A stretch of DNA of 64,000 bases, taken from assembly GCA_964017065.1 (NCBI GenBank), contig OZ024791.1, forward strand, positions 1,548,430 to 1,612,429, written 5' to 3'. This stretch comes from Haliclona indistincta. Taxonomy: Eukaryota > Porifera > Demospongiae > Haplosclerida > Chalinidae. Within the stretch, counting starts at the first letter, position 1. The number at the start of each line of letters is the position of its first letter. A program made the position numbers and the translations under genes. The notes under the pieces were generated by a model that saw only the letters and a list, made by a program, of their open reading frames with translations, did not search any database and was not told the origin of the DNA. Of this stretch, positions 12,675-24,601 are shown piece by piece.

Positions 12675-15600
12675 TTACCGAGCAGCTGCTTCTTCCTCTT
12701 CTTTGCGCTGTTTCTCCAGCTTGCTCCTGGCCCATGCTGACATGTTCATCTTGTTGCCGCCAGTGGTGACATCGAGAATGTACAGGATTATACCGAAAAT
12801 AAGCGCCACTAGAAGAAAAGAAAGAGTAGAAGTAAATAGATGTCAGTTATTCATAAACACAAGCTGCTACAACAAGCAAAATTAATTTTGTTGTGGATAT
12901 ACAACCTTCTCCCCTAGCTCCACCCTTCTCCCCTAGCTCCACCCTTTTCCCTAGCTCCACATAGTCAGAAAGTTAATTTTGTGCTACTTTGGTGTCCAAA
13001 ACAGCCCGAAGGCCTCAAAATCATGGGGTATACCTTAGACCAAGCTGATCAACACAACACATGGAACTAGAAAAGTCTGTATGAGACACTGCATGTACAC
13101 ACACATACTAATTCACTACTGAAACACACCACAATCAAGATTCATGTATTCTATTCTATCAACGTACAGCTCAACATTGCTAGGAAGAATGTCTCCAGCA
13201 TCAGATATCCACGAGAGTCAACAATGAGCCCAACCAAGAGACCCACAATAGCAAGACCGAGATTCTGAATGGACTGCATTCTAGACAAGATGAGAGAACC
13301 AGTCATTAGTACACCATTAGAAATTATTTCATCAATAGAAATTTTGCGGTTAAATACAGTTGACCTCAATCCACACCCTTCACAGAGAATAGATCAATGT
13401 TGACTATTGGTTCCATGACTTACAGGCCGTATGCTGTGCCCAGTTGATGTTCAGGCACAATGTAAGCTACCAGCGGCCATAAGGCACATGCCAGTATCGA
13501 GTAAGCGATACCCATCACAATCTGTAGAGAGACCAGTGACACACTGTATCACACACGTGACTAGTACTGACCGTAGCAATGTACGGAATGAACTGATTTG
13601 CTGGAAGGAACGCAAAGGCGGCATGAGCACCGAGTGTGGCTATGATACCGGTATTCACTGGAGAGAGAAAGAAAGATGTCAAGCATATAATATATAGTCT
13701 AGTGTCTGTACACTATCCAGGCAGGCACCAGCAGAGGCTCTCTAGAATAGTACAAAGCACATCACAGTAGTTCAGACAACTTACACCAGACAAGATTGAA
13801 TCCAGTCCTGTCGATAAAGATACCACAGAGAGGCGAGACAACTGCTGACAACACATACACTAGACTGTTGATAAGATTGGCACTTTCTCCAGACACGCCA
13901 TACTTATCCTGCAAGAATGGACTGGGAAGGAAGGAAGGGAGAGAGGGAGAGAAAGAGAGAGAGGGGAGGGGAGGGAGGAAGAGAGAGAGGAGATAAAATT
14001 AAGAGAAAGTCAAACAACACAAGCACTGTGTGTTTATGGAAAAGGTGGCCAGGAAGCTAATCAAAGCAAGTATAGACACATGACTAGTATAATTGATTGT
14101 ACAGTGCAATGAGGAACAATAGTATCATAACTCTGTGGTCGTCTTGCCCAAAATCTAGTGAGTATCCATGTGTGTGTTTACTCTCTCTTCACTTACGTTG
14201 CTAGTCCAATGAAAGGAAACACGGTGACATAGTAAGCCACACAGATGATGAAAATGACCCACAACGACAGAGGGAAATCTCTGATGTCCTTCAGACTAAT
14301 CCGCTCACCTGAAGTACATGTAGAGAACAGCAGCAAGTCAACTCATGCTTTAGGCAATAGGTACAGCTGCAAAAGTGCCCTAGCTATTAGATCTTGCTGA
14401 CCTTCTCCTTTCTTGCGCTTTGTTATCTTCTCTGCTCTGTAGTCAAACAGACCCAGCACGACAGCACTGATCAATGAAGCAATACAGATCAAGAATCCTG
14501 AACAAACAATAACTATCAACTACACGTACATGTATAGTTATAAAAATAAGTATAGTAGAGAATGGTCCATTTATGGCTGAGCTACAAAAAAATCAATAGC
14601 AGAGGATGGTTTCGATCCATCGACCTCTGGGTTATGGGCCCAGCACGCTCCCACTGCGCCACTCTGCTAACTGACACACATTGCATGTCCTACATACTGT
14701 ACACTCACTGAGACAGTCCTTACCTACTAATAACACAACTCCTAGTCTCTGAGGAAGATTACTGTTCGGAACAAACGATAGTGAATCGTACATCTTCTGA
14801 TTTATATTCTGATTAACTGTACTGCCCTGCAACAAACAGAGTCTTATCAATCTGTTCTTTATTAACAACTTGTACATGACAGTAACGTGATGGGAAATCA
14901 ATAGCTTACAACTCGTGATATGCTCAACAATAGTCCGAACACCATATTGAGCTCACGACCTTTGAACCATAAGACAGCGTAGTTATTCTGAGCAACAGCC
15001 AACGACTCCCCTCCAATGCTGTGTGTAAAAAGCAGTTAAATCAGATGATTTTATGTTCAAAGTTCAAACTCACCCAAACACAAATCGACCAATCAGCATC
15101 ACTACAAAATTATCCACTAGACCACCCAGTGCAAATATGAGCTGAAGAGAGGAGAGAGGGAGAGAGAGGGTGGGAGAGAGGGAGGGAGGGAGAGAATGAA
15201 AAGTAACCTGGAACCACAAAACAACAACAGTACACAAACTCCATTAGATTATTAGTATACAACAGAAACAAATCCTCTCCTAGAGAGCTCTGCTTACTTC
15301 ACATGCATAGCCACCATGTCCCTAGCTAATGTGTTAGGACATGCAAGAGAAATGAGCATAATCTTGAACGCGCATACAAAAGACACATTCACAGTTTATC
15401 TAATGAGTGTGTTTGAAGATCTCTATAGATTGGTATGCTATGTCGCTCTGGTCATACAGTCACTCCATCGATTATGCTATTATTACCTGTCCAAGGCATA
15501 CAAATGCAGAGAAGACAATTGTCCCCCATCGTATGCCTAGATAACGATCAATCAGTACTCCACCGATTAGAGAGAGGACCACGTTCGGCCATGAGTAGAG

Positions 15601-16147
15601 AGAGTAGAGGAGATTGTATTGGAACACATTAACTTTCATCACTCTCTCTATCGTGGTCTGAAGTGCAGTCGGGTTATCGTAGCAGTAGTAGCTACCTGAG
15701 AGTGAAAGACACTTTAAATCAGTACATTAACTGAACAGGTGACAAACAGCTGATGGAACAGCTAAATGCACTATTCACAGAAAATGTACAAACGAAATAA
15801 TATCATGACTTGCTCGGTATTTCGAATAACACTACACACGTCTAAAGATTCTAGGGGCTTAAAAATATAATTTTTTATCATAAGGTTTTCTGATTATTTT
15901 TATCGTTCTTACCAAAGCTAAGGAGGCACATGAGTATCAACATGAGGAATCGGTGCATGTATCTGCGTGGGTCACACGGTAGGAAATTGTCAATCCGATA
16001 GCGCCGCTTCGGAGTTGCAGCAGCATCGAATTGGGCACCTTGTGCTTCTTGGATCTGGACATCGTTGCGCGGGAAGGTATCGAACTTGCGCCCGTATTCT
16101 TCACTGTCTGAAGACAAAAGCAACGGCTTCTTTTCGTGCTCCGCCAT
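12675..16147 (-). CDS. MFSD1: MFSD1-like lysosomal major facilitator transporter (complete, 12 exons, 499 aa)
   Basis: Exons: 16147-15913, 15695-15487, 15141-15074, 15018-14910, 14826-14724, 14497-14402, 14308-14197, 13921-13785, 13657-13572, 13521-13424, 13280-13168 and 12808-12675. They total 1,500 nt in one frame with GT-AG junctions. The product aligns along its whole length with animal MFSD1: CYDNPTALQTTIERVM, YSWPNVVLSLIGGVLIDR, GIRWGTIVFSAFVCLGQ, GIGGESLAVAQNNYAVLWFK, YYVTVFPFIGLAT, YSILACALWPLV, VPEHQLGTAYGLMQSIQNLG and DSRGYLMLETFF. MFSD1 is a 12-TM MFS protein that exports dipeptides from lysosomes. An EKKPLL motif at residues 5-10 fits the [DE]xxxL[LI] lysosomal sorting signal that MFSD1 carries near its N-terminus. 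An initiator tRNA lies in the fifth intron. The gene is head to head with GFM1. Confidence 0.95.
12902..12958. repeat. Three-copy 21-bp minisatellite
   Basis: The unit CCTTCTCCCCTAGCTCCAC is repeated three times, the last copy slightly shortened. It lies in the last intron of the MFSD1 gene. Confidence 0.9.
13922..13995. repeat. GGGA/GAGA low-complexity tract
   Basis: A purine-rich tract on the plus strand lies directly upstream (in the gene's direction) of MFSD1 exon 8, so it is a pyrimidine-rich tract in the pre-mRNA before the acceptor. A similar tract at 15146-15195 precedes exon 3. Confidence 0.8.
14586..14592 (-). terminator. RNA polymerase III terminator of the tRNA
   Basis: A run of seven T on the minus strand starts four bases after the discriminator base of the initiator tRNA, as expected for Pol III termination. 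Confidence 0.85.
14597..14668 (-). tRNA. Initiator tRNA-Met (CAT), inside the fifth MFSD1 intron
   Basis: The 72-nt sequence folds as a cloverleaf. The acceptor stem is AGCAGAG / CTCTGCT with discriminator A. The anticodon stem-loop is TGGGCCCATAACCCA, with the three G:C pairs next to a CAT loop that mark eukaryotic initiators. The T arm contains GGATCGAAACC (A54/A60 type instead of TTC). The A1:T72 pair is also an initiator hallmark. It lies between MFSD1 exons 5 and 6 on the same strand as that gene. Confidence 0.96.
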
Positions 16148-16344
16148 AGTCTTCGATCTCTGAATAGACTCGTTTGATAACAGTTAGACAGCGTTTTCAA
16201 ATCTCCAGACTTCGATCACCATACACTCCTCATGCCTCAGCAAACAAAGCATGTGACATACAAGTAGGCGTGTCCTTGTTTCCCCCGGAAACATCCGTTT
16301 ACGATTTTCACGTGTTTATCGATTTCCGTATACTCTCAAGCACC
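16148..16344. promoter_or_regulatory. Shared bidirectional promoter of MFSD1 and GFM1
   Basis: Only 197 bp separate the divergent start codons of MFSD1 (16147, minus) and GFM1 (16345, plus). Both promoters and 5' UTRs must lie here or overlap the first exons. I see no TATA box in a convincing position, which is usual for housekeeping gene pairs. Confidence 0.7.
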
Positions 16345-18143
16345 ATGCTGCGCGCCATTAGAATCCTCCCCGAGGTCTTTCCTCGACTCTGCTACAGACG
16401 AGCCATCGGACTTCCTGTAAGTTCAATGAACAGATGAACCTTAAACAAGTTGTCTATCTCTGCAAACGCTCAGGTCAGCGGTACCTGTAGGCTCAGCAGC
16501 AGTACTACCAATGATGTGAGTTGATCAACAAATAACCGATGCTAGAACACAACGACTGAATATATAGCACTGAAATAGATGTGCCCTTTGCTGTGGGTGT
16601 TTAACTTCAGTGTGACTTTGTGTTTATTTTAAGTTGTTTGAGAGATATGAATGTTATTGTCAAATGTATGTTTTCTAGGAGGACATGAGCAGGATGAGGA
16701 ATATTGGTATTGCTGCTCATATTGATTCGGGCAAGACGACACTCACTGAGAGAATTCTCTTCTATACTGGAAGAATATCAGCCATGCATGAGGTAGGGTT
16801 CATATCATGACACTAGATCCAATTGATTTTGAAGCAAAAAATTAATATGCTAGTCTGTTGTCTTAATAGCCACAAAAGCTAGAAACACTAGTGTAATATT
16901 GTAACAGGATCTTAAAATTCACTGTTGCGAAGTGTTTCTCTTTGTGCTTAGTTACTGTTACTGGTTGTTTCTTCACTTGTTAGGTGAAGGGGAAGGACCA
17001 GGTTGGAGCCACCATGGACTTTATGGAGCTAGAGAGACAGAGAGGAATCACCATTCAAGTGAGCTAAACCACCTACTGTAAATTAGTTCAGTAAACCTAT
17101 TGAAGAGGAGTTAACCCATCTTGTCGGCTAGCTCCACTCTTTTATTGAAGAGGAGCCAACCTCTCTTGTGGTCTAACTAGCTCTGCTCCACTCTTTTATT
17201 GAAGAGGAGCCAACTTCTCTTGTGGTCTAACTAGCTCCACTCTTTTATTCTTGTTAGTCTTTTGTATTCTTGCATCACACTCACCACTTTCCTACTTTTC
17301 AAGTTATGACAGAACCAAAGTGGGGTAAGAACAGTTAAGTAGCACCAACTAACTGGTGTGACGCCTTGATACTGAATCTTCCTTATCGGTTTTGAGGTGC
17401 TTAACGTCACCAATCTCAATCAATAATTTCATGTTCATTATGCTATGATTTACTGTAGATCACACATCATGTGAGTGCTTTATTATCATGTACTATCTTG
17501 TCTAGTCTGCAGCAACGTACACACAATGGAAGGACAACAATATTAACATCATCGACACACCAGGTTAGTCATTATGATTCATGTTTTTGATAGCTTGCAC
17601 TTTTGTGTGTCACACTTCTCCATTGTTCTGTGAATGAGTAGGTCATGTTGACTTCACTATTGAGGTGGAGCGTTCACTGAGAGTGTTAGATGGAGCAGTG
17701 TTGGTGCTTTGTGCTGTTGGCGGAGTTCAGGTATGTACTACTTATAGCATAATGTTTTTCTGGGCAGGGGGAATATGGAAATTTATCAGCCTTTTAGGGA
17801 TCTTGGGCATGCCCCAGGATTGAAGTCTAAGCACTCTGGGAGTGATTACTTATTAAGGTCTTCTAGTCTATTTTCGTACCAAAGATATCAAAAATGTTTT
17901 CTGACATGTACAGTGTGTGACAGTTTTTATTATACTCAACTTGTACCATGTACGTTTAGTCTATGTAGCACGTATTCCGGTTTTTATCTTCAATGAACAT
18001 GCGCTAGTTCTCTTTCTTTTGTTGCAGAGTCAAACACTCACTGTTAATCGGCAAATGAACCGATACAAAGTGCCTCGCGTTGCTTTCATAAACAAACTGG
18101 ACAGGACAGGCTCCGATCCTGAGAGGGTGCTCTCACAATTGAG
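16345..18143 (+). CDS. GFM1: Mitochondrial elongation factor G, 5' part only (7 exons, truncated)
   Basis: Exons: 16345-16416, 16474-16515, 16679-16792, 16984-17058, 17506-17563, 17642-17730 and 18028-18143, in one frame (188 codons plus 2 nt). The product starts with a basic, mitochondrial-type leader and then the GTPase domain: G1 AHIDSGKT, switch [14 protein letters not shown] and RQRGITIQ, G3 DTPGHVDF, then [26 protein letters not shown] and G4 NKLD. It matches animal EF-G1 closely. Exon 7 ends SQLR with a normal GTACCA donor. The next exons, which should cover the rest of the GTPase and domains II-V (the full protein is about 750 aa), are absent. Repeats and receptor-array sequence follow. 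This is a truncated copy, a rearrangement or an assembly misjoin. Confidence 0.9.
17094..17250. repeat. Three-copy repeat of about 60 bp in a GFM1 intron
   Basis: The block ATTGAAGAGGAG followed by 'CAACCTCTCTTGTGGTCTAA' and AGCTCCACTCTTTT occurs three times with small changes between GFM1 exons 4 and 5. Confidence 0.85.
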
Positions 18144-18159
18144 GTACCAGTACAGTTAT

Positions 18160-18390
18160 AATGCAATGTGTGTGTGTGCATGTGTGTGTGCGTATAATGT
18201 GCATATGTGTATGTGTGCGTATAATGTGCATGTGTGTATGTGTGCGTATAATGTGCATGTGTGTGTGCGTATAATGTGCATATGTGTATGTGTGCGTATA
18301 ATGTGCATGTGTGTGTGTGTATAATGTGCATGTGTGTGTGTATAATGTGCATGTGTGTGAGTATAATGTGCATGTGTGTGTGCGTATAAT
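18160..18390. repeat. GT-rich minisatellite, unit near 20-27 bp
   Basis: About nine units of GCGTATAATGTGCATGTGTG, with variable numbers of GT, follow directly after the last visible GFM1 exon. Open frames on both strands here (Cys/Val- or His/Tyr-rich) are products of the repeat. Confidence 0.95.
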
Positions 18391-19589
18391 GGTATTATGA
18401 CTATTGTATGTATTTTACAATGCTATAATTATACTAATTCACGAGACAGCTGAATTTTTATACTGTTGTTCTAACTTGATAACTGTAAGCACAGCAGCGG
18501 TTCTTATTAATCGGACATAGCACAATCATAATGAGGTTTAAAAGGAGGTGTGACAGACAAAAATGTCAACGTTTTTGACGCCGTGTAAACAACTGAAAAA
18601 CTGATATGAGTATTTGTCAAAAAGTACGCTCAACACGCTGGTCACGATGTGAAATAGATTACCAAATGATCAACACAAGCAATAACACACAAGGTATGCT
18701 GCTACAAGCAACTATCTACATGTGTGGGAAATACATTGGAATCACACTCACAATGTACACGCTCACATGGAGCAAAAGCTCCACAATCTTTCCTTACCGA
18801 CAACAGACTGACTACAAATAGTGCACTTTCAACTACGATAACTTTAAAGAAATATATCAGAATTTTGTCGAATATTCTATTGGGAACAGACTGTGAGTAT
18901 TAGCAGCTGCTGTAGCTTTAATAGATATGACTATATTGTATGAGTTGTGGGGGGCTGACATGTGACAGTAAGTGAATGAGTTGGATTGTGACCTGACCAG
19001 AGATTAGTCGGCAAGAATGTTATACATTAGAATGGTAGTGCACGTACTATTGTGAATTGTCGTCAGCCATCTAGTATGCTGTGATGCGATTTGGTGTATT
19101 GTTAACAGTGTTTAAGTTGATGATACAAACATGTGTAATTAATTTTGATAAAAAATAATGTTTTGTGACGTAAACAGGTCGAGTGATGTCATAATAGTGA
19201 CACCTTATTATAAAAATCAGTATACAATGTAGTCTAAAACCCAAAACTTATACTCTATAGAACTCTTATTGTGTTCTTTTGCAGCAGCATGCACTGAGGG
19301 GTTCTTTACTATTGACTAAGGCATTTGGGACCTGCTTGGGCATACTCATTGCAGAATAGCACGTTTCAGGGGTCGCTAATGTATTATACCATTCAGAATT
19401 TCTTTCACTGGACCGCACACTGTGTCCGTATTAGATTGTGTAGTGTATACGCATTTGAAGGGTGTCCGCAAGGAGGGGCAAATAATTGGTGACATATGCA
19501 ATGTGACGTCAGACCATCATCATAATATTGTTCTCACTGGTTCAATCCTTGTATAAATATCACATTTGAAGATCTGTAGATCAAGTTAG
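18391..19589. other. Spacer between GFM1 remnant and receptor array; no gene seen
   Basis: This is 1.2 kb of AT-rich sequence. I looked for the missing GFM1 exons on both strands and saw none, nor any recognisable repeat. The array sequence starts just after it. Confidence 0.5.
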
Positions 19590-19835
19590 ACATGTGGCTA
19601 ACCTTGGTTCGGTCGATCTGATTATTAGAGGCAAGTCACAATTTGTTAGGAATTTAGGACCTGGTTTAAAATTGAGAGAAAGTAGTATCACTGTTGAAGG
19701 AGATCTGCGTTTTATTGAGAATGCTGGTAGTGGAATATTTTTGAATGGGTTTTCAAGTATTGTCTTACTGAGCGGATCCAATTTGGTTTTTAAAGGAAAT
19801 AAAGGAACTAATATAGGCGGAGCAATTTTGTTAAG
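19590..19835 (+). pseudogene. Fragment of a receptor-array gene (mid ectodomain only)
   Basis: About 245 bp matches the beta-helix region of the array genes, corresponding to about 26887-27125 in the copy at 25580. It reads LIIRGKSQFVRNLGPGL, SSITVEGDLRFIENAGSG and VFKGNKGTN. It has no start, no TM part, and stops soon after. It is a relic of a further copy at the left edge of the array. Confidence 0.85.
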
Positions 19836-19845
19836 CTTGAATTGA

Positions 19846-20453
19846 GAATTGAGCCATCACAAACTGCTCGTTTTATGACAGTGAGCAACTAGTACAGGCA
19901 TTGCTCTAGTGCTGCATTTTTACATACAGTATAACACAATTGTATAGTGTAGGTTTGTTACTTCTGAGCTTTAAAGAAAGTAAAGTTAGCCAAAACTAGT
20001 TTACTAATGATATTCATGCACACCGCCACCTTAATTTGGAGACATAGAAGTTACTGTGTATACAGTAAAAGCAGGATCATGGATACCTACTTTGATGCTA
20101 ACGTACCATGAGCTTCACAAGTGCTAACTATCTTCCTACAACGCAACCTAGGTTGTCGCTTCCATGAGACACTACAACCATATTGACTTCCACTGAGTAG
20201 CCAACAGGCTTTGTGTAAGCAGAGCAAGTATATTATACCAAGCAAGTATAATATTATACCAAGCAAGTATACGATTATGAGAGTATGCACAATTATCTGA
20301 TGGACATTGTCTTGACATGGGTAGTAATGTACACTATAGTACTGTTTGTATTCTAGCAAGCCTAAGCAGGTTCTCCACATTTGGCAAACTATCAAAACAC
20401 ACTCTTGCACAGTAGAGAACAGTATAGTATAATACATCACATGACTTGCATCA
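19846..20453. other. Upstream region of the first large array copy
   Basis: This is non-coding. Just before the gene, 'CTCCACATTTGGCAAACTAT' is shared with the region upstream of the copy at 37508 (about 37410), so the two copies have related 5' flanks. A threefold AAGCAAGTATA repeat with ATATTATACC lies at 20220-20270. Confidence 0.6.
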
Positions 20454-23400
20454 ATGGAGTTTGTACAGGCTCTGTTGTTAGTGCTGGTAACATCAGCCTC
20501 TCTCTGTCCAGCCATTGCAGTAGAGGTGCAGGTCTTGCCTGATCTAGCTAGTGACTGCTCTAGTTCAAGTGACAACAATGGAGACACACTGTCTGCTGTC
20601 AACATCGATACTGCTCTAATGAACACTCGCTCCAACACAACTCTACTCTTAGAGAATGGTTGTTACCACATCAACAGCTTCACACTGCTACAAGATCTCT
20701 CTAACATTAGCTTGATTGGATCAGGATCAGAAACCACCATTGTGAAATGTCAAGGTGATGTGGGACTTGCTTTTGTCAATATCTCAGGACTGCTAATCTC
20801 TGACGTGACTATTACCAGGAGCACATGAACAGAAGGAGCGTGCAACTTCAGTGCCATCACTTTACAAATTAATGACGTACTTCCGCTTTACCTAGGTATG
20901 AACGTACGTCATATCTATTTAACGCGCATTACTTGGTAAGTTTACGACAGCGAGCGCGCCTGGTGTCAGTGCTCTGCCTCAGCTTGAATACGGTCATCCA
21001 AGCTTTCATTGCGCGCCTCACGGGCGAGTTCTTCACTTGTTGTAAACGAATCCGCCGGGGAGACAGCATGATCAGCTTTCTCTTGGAGCTGGCCTGACTA
21101 AGACGTCGAGGGGTTCGCGCCATTCTCTCTTGCCGCACTTAGCTCTATTATGTATCACGTGCACAGAACGTACGTCACGCATATTTAATGAAGCACAAAA
21201 ACTTCCAAATATGGAAGTTCTGAGCACACATCTGTGAATCTAATTATACACTGTTGGCACTAACGCGCGGTTTACAGTTGCACGCTCCTTCTGTTCATGT
21301 GCTCCTGCTATTACCAACTGTAGAATCTCCGGAGAAAAATTGCAGAATGCTTTCGATTTAGTAAAAGAATCACTGGATGTGTTCTATACCTTCCGTAATG
21401 GTACAATTGTTGGAATCTTTATTGGTGACACTAGTGATTTACAAGCTCGTAACATGATAGTTCGAAACACACCTGGTATTGGTATGGTGGCCATTAACCT
21501 GATGGGAGAGTCTGACATGAGCAATGTGACCTTCACAAACAATAATGTACCTGATATCATATCTTCTTGTGGTGTTGGTGGTGGTCTGTTTATACTGTAT
21601 GCTGACTATCATAATCACACACCAAATAAGACTCCTCAACTCACCATATCAGCATCTTTGTTCAAATTGAACTACAATTGTGCTCAAAACACTATTTTAG
21701 AGTATGAGATCGGTTTTAGTGGTGGATTGAGCTTAACACTGTCACAGTCTAAGTTTCCTGTTGGCATCAGTATAATTTCATCTACAATTGAGAACAATCA
21801 ATCACCTACTGGAGCGGGAGCAGGCATAATTTTTCACACAGGAGTCAATGACAGTTCTATTAATATATCCAGTTCTTGTTTGAGGAGAAACGGTAAAGTC
21901 GGTATAGCTGGAGGACTTATGATGATACTTAGTGTAAGTTTTCCTCCTCTGTTCCTTCGACATATTTCTCCTGCTGAAGTTTCTCCCAACACCATCATTG
22001 TGGAAAACACCACAATCGAAGAAAATCAAGCGCAATTCTGTGGAGGAGTAAGCATACTGTCTTACGATTCACCACTTACAACAAGAACGAATCAAAATCA
22101 TGTGATCTTCAAATCTTGTAAATTTCTTAAGAATTTGTCACCTACTGGTGCAGCCTTTGCCTTTCATACTTTGGTATTTTCTGGTTTCGATACGAGCATA
22201 AGTATTGTATTTGAAGATGTGAGCATTGAGCAGAACGAAGAATTAATTGCCGCATCTTTGCATAGCATTTCATCAATAGCAAGATCTGTGGCTACTCTTA
22301 GTTCAGTCAATTTGACTATTAGAGGCAAGTCACAATTTGTCCAAAACGAAGGAGCAGCTTTGCTACTTTTACAAAGTGTTATAACAGTTGAAGGAGAACT
22401 ACATTTTATTGACAATGCTGGTAGCGGGATTTCTTTGTTCGATCTTTCAAGTATTGTTTTGCAGAGTGGATCTAGGCTTATTTTTAAAAGGTAATAAGTC
22501 ACCTACTAAAGGCGGTGCAATATTTGTCGAACTTCGTTCTTCGTTAAATGATCTTTCACTAAGTAACGACTGTTTCTTGTGGTTTGGAAAAGTAGATGCA
22601 CAGTGCAGATTTTTTACTTATTGCCAGAATGTACCTCAGCCCAATGCTACCATAGTGTTTGAGGACAACCAGGCACCTGTTGGTGGCACCATATATGGCT
22701 CTAGACTAAGCACTTGTCCCTGGGCAGTATATCCTAATGGTACTAAGCCTTCCTCAGGAATAGCATTTCTCCAGCAGCTTTCTTCAGTCACTTTCAATCC
22801 TTCGGTTCTTAATTCATCAGTTGTTAGTACAGATGCATTTTATTTAGTTCGAAACATATCACAACCTATTTATGCTATGCCAGGAAAAGAATTAAATCTC
22901 AATATTACAGCATTGGATCTCTTCAATCAAAGTGTAGCAGCTACTTTGACATCTGACTTTCTTAATGCAACAAGTTCTCTATCACAACTTGGCAACTCGG
23001 GAAACTGGTATCTCGATCCTAACCATACGGTTCCAGTAACCTTTTTAGGTGAACCCGGAGATACACTATTAGCTTCTATCTTTAGTGTAGACTCATATGC
23101 TCGATTGGAGGTGCCAGTAACTCTTGTGAACTGTAGTTTTGGATTTATACTTAGAAACAATCAGAGATGTTTATGTGATCCAGATATACCAAGTCCTGTT
23201 AGTTGTAAACAGCAAAACTTTGAACTACAAGTTCCTTCACACGAGTGGCTAGGAAATAGTCCAACAGGAGGATATGCTTATGATTCTTGTGTTCTAGACT
23301 ACTGTAAAGTGGGTACTAAGATCATATCTGATGGTGATATTGATTCACAATGTGAATACAATCGTGTTGGTCTATTGTGTGCTAGTTGTAAATCAAACAT

Positions 23401-24601
23401 GAGTGTTGTGTTTGGTAGCAATGCTTGTCGTCCATGCTCCAGTGCCTATCTTGCATCTATCATAATGTATGGTGTTCTTGGAATAGTTCTTGTACTGACC
23501 ATTTCTTTCTTAGGATTCTCCATATCAGAAGGTTACCTCAACAGTTTACTATTCTACTGCAATGTCACAAGCTTCTATTCATCATTCTTTGCTCCAAATA
23601 GACCTTTAGGATTCTATTTGGTGAAATTTGTCAATCTTAGCATGGGATTTGAACTATGCTTTTATGATGGAATGGATACTTTAGCTAAAGTTGGTATTCA
23701 GTTACTGTTTCCAGCTTATCTGTTTTTCATCATGCTGGTTATTATCATTCTCTCAAAATTTTCTTCTAAAATAAGCAATGCTGGTTTTTCAGCTGCCAAA
23801 ACATTTTCCACATTGCTCCTTCTCTGCTATACTAGTGTAGGCGAGACATGCATACTTATATTGGCATGGAAGAAATTCGATCACGGTTTGAATGGCACAT
23901 ATTGGTATGCTGATCCCACTATTCAGTATGGTGAAGGGTTTCATGGCTTTCTAGTGTTTGTTGCTGTGGTCCTCAACTTGGTTTATATTCTACCATTCTC
24001 CATTGGTCTACTTGTGCCTCCTCTCATTCTGCGAACAAGACTCAGCATCTTGCTAAAGCCACTTCTCGATGCTTTCTGGAATCCATTTAAACCAAAGTTT
24101 CGATTCTGGATTGGACTAAGAGCCATACTTCGAATAATACCTTTGTACTTAGCTGTCTTACCACCTTTCCCCACAAACTGTATCATGCTCATTGCATTTA
24201 TCGTAGCACTTCATTTCCTTCACAGTTGTTGCCAGCCATATGAAGGAAAGGTGCAGAATGTACTGGATTCATTTTTCTATCTGAGCTTGATTTTTTTGAC
24301 TGCTGGCGTTTTGTATTTCAGTTTAGAATCTCTTGATAACCTTGTTACCGATGACTATATAACCTTTCTGGGCATAGTTAATACATTTACTTACTTGGCT
24401 TTCATTTTTATAGTTATTCTTCAAATCAATATCCGCTTTCCTGTTATTCGAGAAACTGCAAACAAACTTTTCCAAAGGCTAAAGCGCAAAGTGAAGAAGC
24501 AGAACGATGACAATCATGATCTAGTTGTTATTAATCGGAATGAGTCAATTATTACCTTTACAGAGCTGCGTGAATCTCTTCTCGACGGTGGTGATTTGTA
24601 A
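20454..24601 (+). pseudogene. Receptor-array copy 1, broken by a transposon and a frameshift
   Basis: The 5' part (20454-20815) encodes the signal peptide (FVQALLLVLVTSASLCPAIA) and the first beta-helix coils. A 492-bp inverted-repeat element (20816-21307) interrupts it, and the reading frame resumes at ITNCRISGEKLQNAFDL. A second lesion lies near 22485: one extra base in a T/A run shifts the frame after SGSRLIF. The other frame then continues through the Cys-rich segment and all TM helices to the conserved tail LRESLLDGGDL at 24601. Apart from the two lesions the copy is full length and close to its intact neighbours, so the damage is recent. The frameshift could be a sequencing error, the insertion could not. 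Confidence 0.9.
20816..21307. mobile_element. 492-bp non-autonomous TIR element inside array copy 1
   Basis: The ends are inverted repeats of about 32 bp, beginning CAGGAGCACATGAACAGAAG on the left and its complement on the right. The flanks carry a 7-bp direct repeat CTATTAC (20809-20815 and 21308-21314). All intact paralogues have CTATTAC once at this place, so the unoccupied site is known. There is no transposase. The CAGG start recalls hAT ends, but hAT makes 8-bp duplications, so I leave the superfamily open. Confidence 0.9.

Noticed and set aside
13784..13786. Alternative donor one or two bases earlier at the end of MFSD1 exon 8
   Set aside because: Only the GTAAG donor starting at 13784 keeps the frame into exon 9 (W-L-N-T-G).
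17917..18373. Open frames on both strands rich in Cys/Val or His/Tyr next to GFM1
   Set aside because: Apart from the true GFM1 exon 7 they are translations of the GT-rich minisatellite.
20929..21138. Basic 69-codon frame inside the transposon in copy 1
   Set aside because: No resemblance to a transposase, short, and the element looks non-autonomous.
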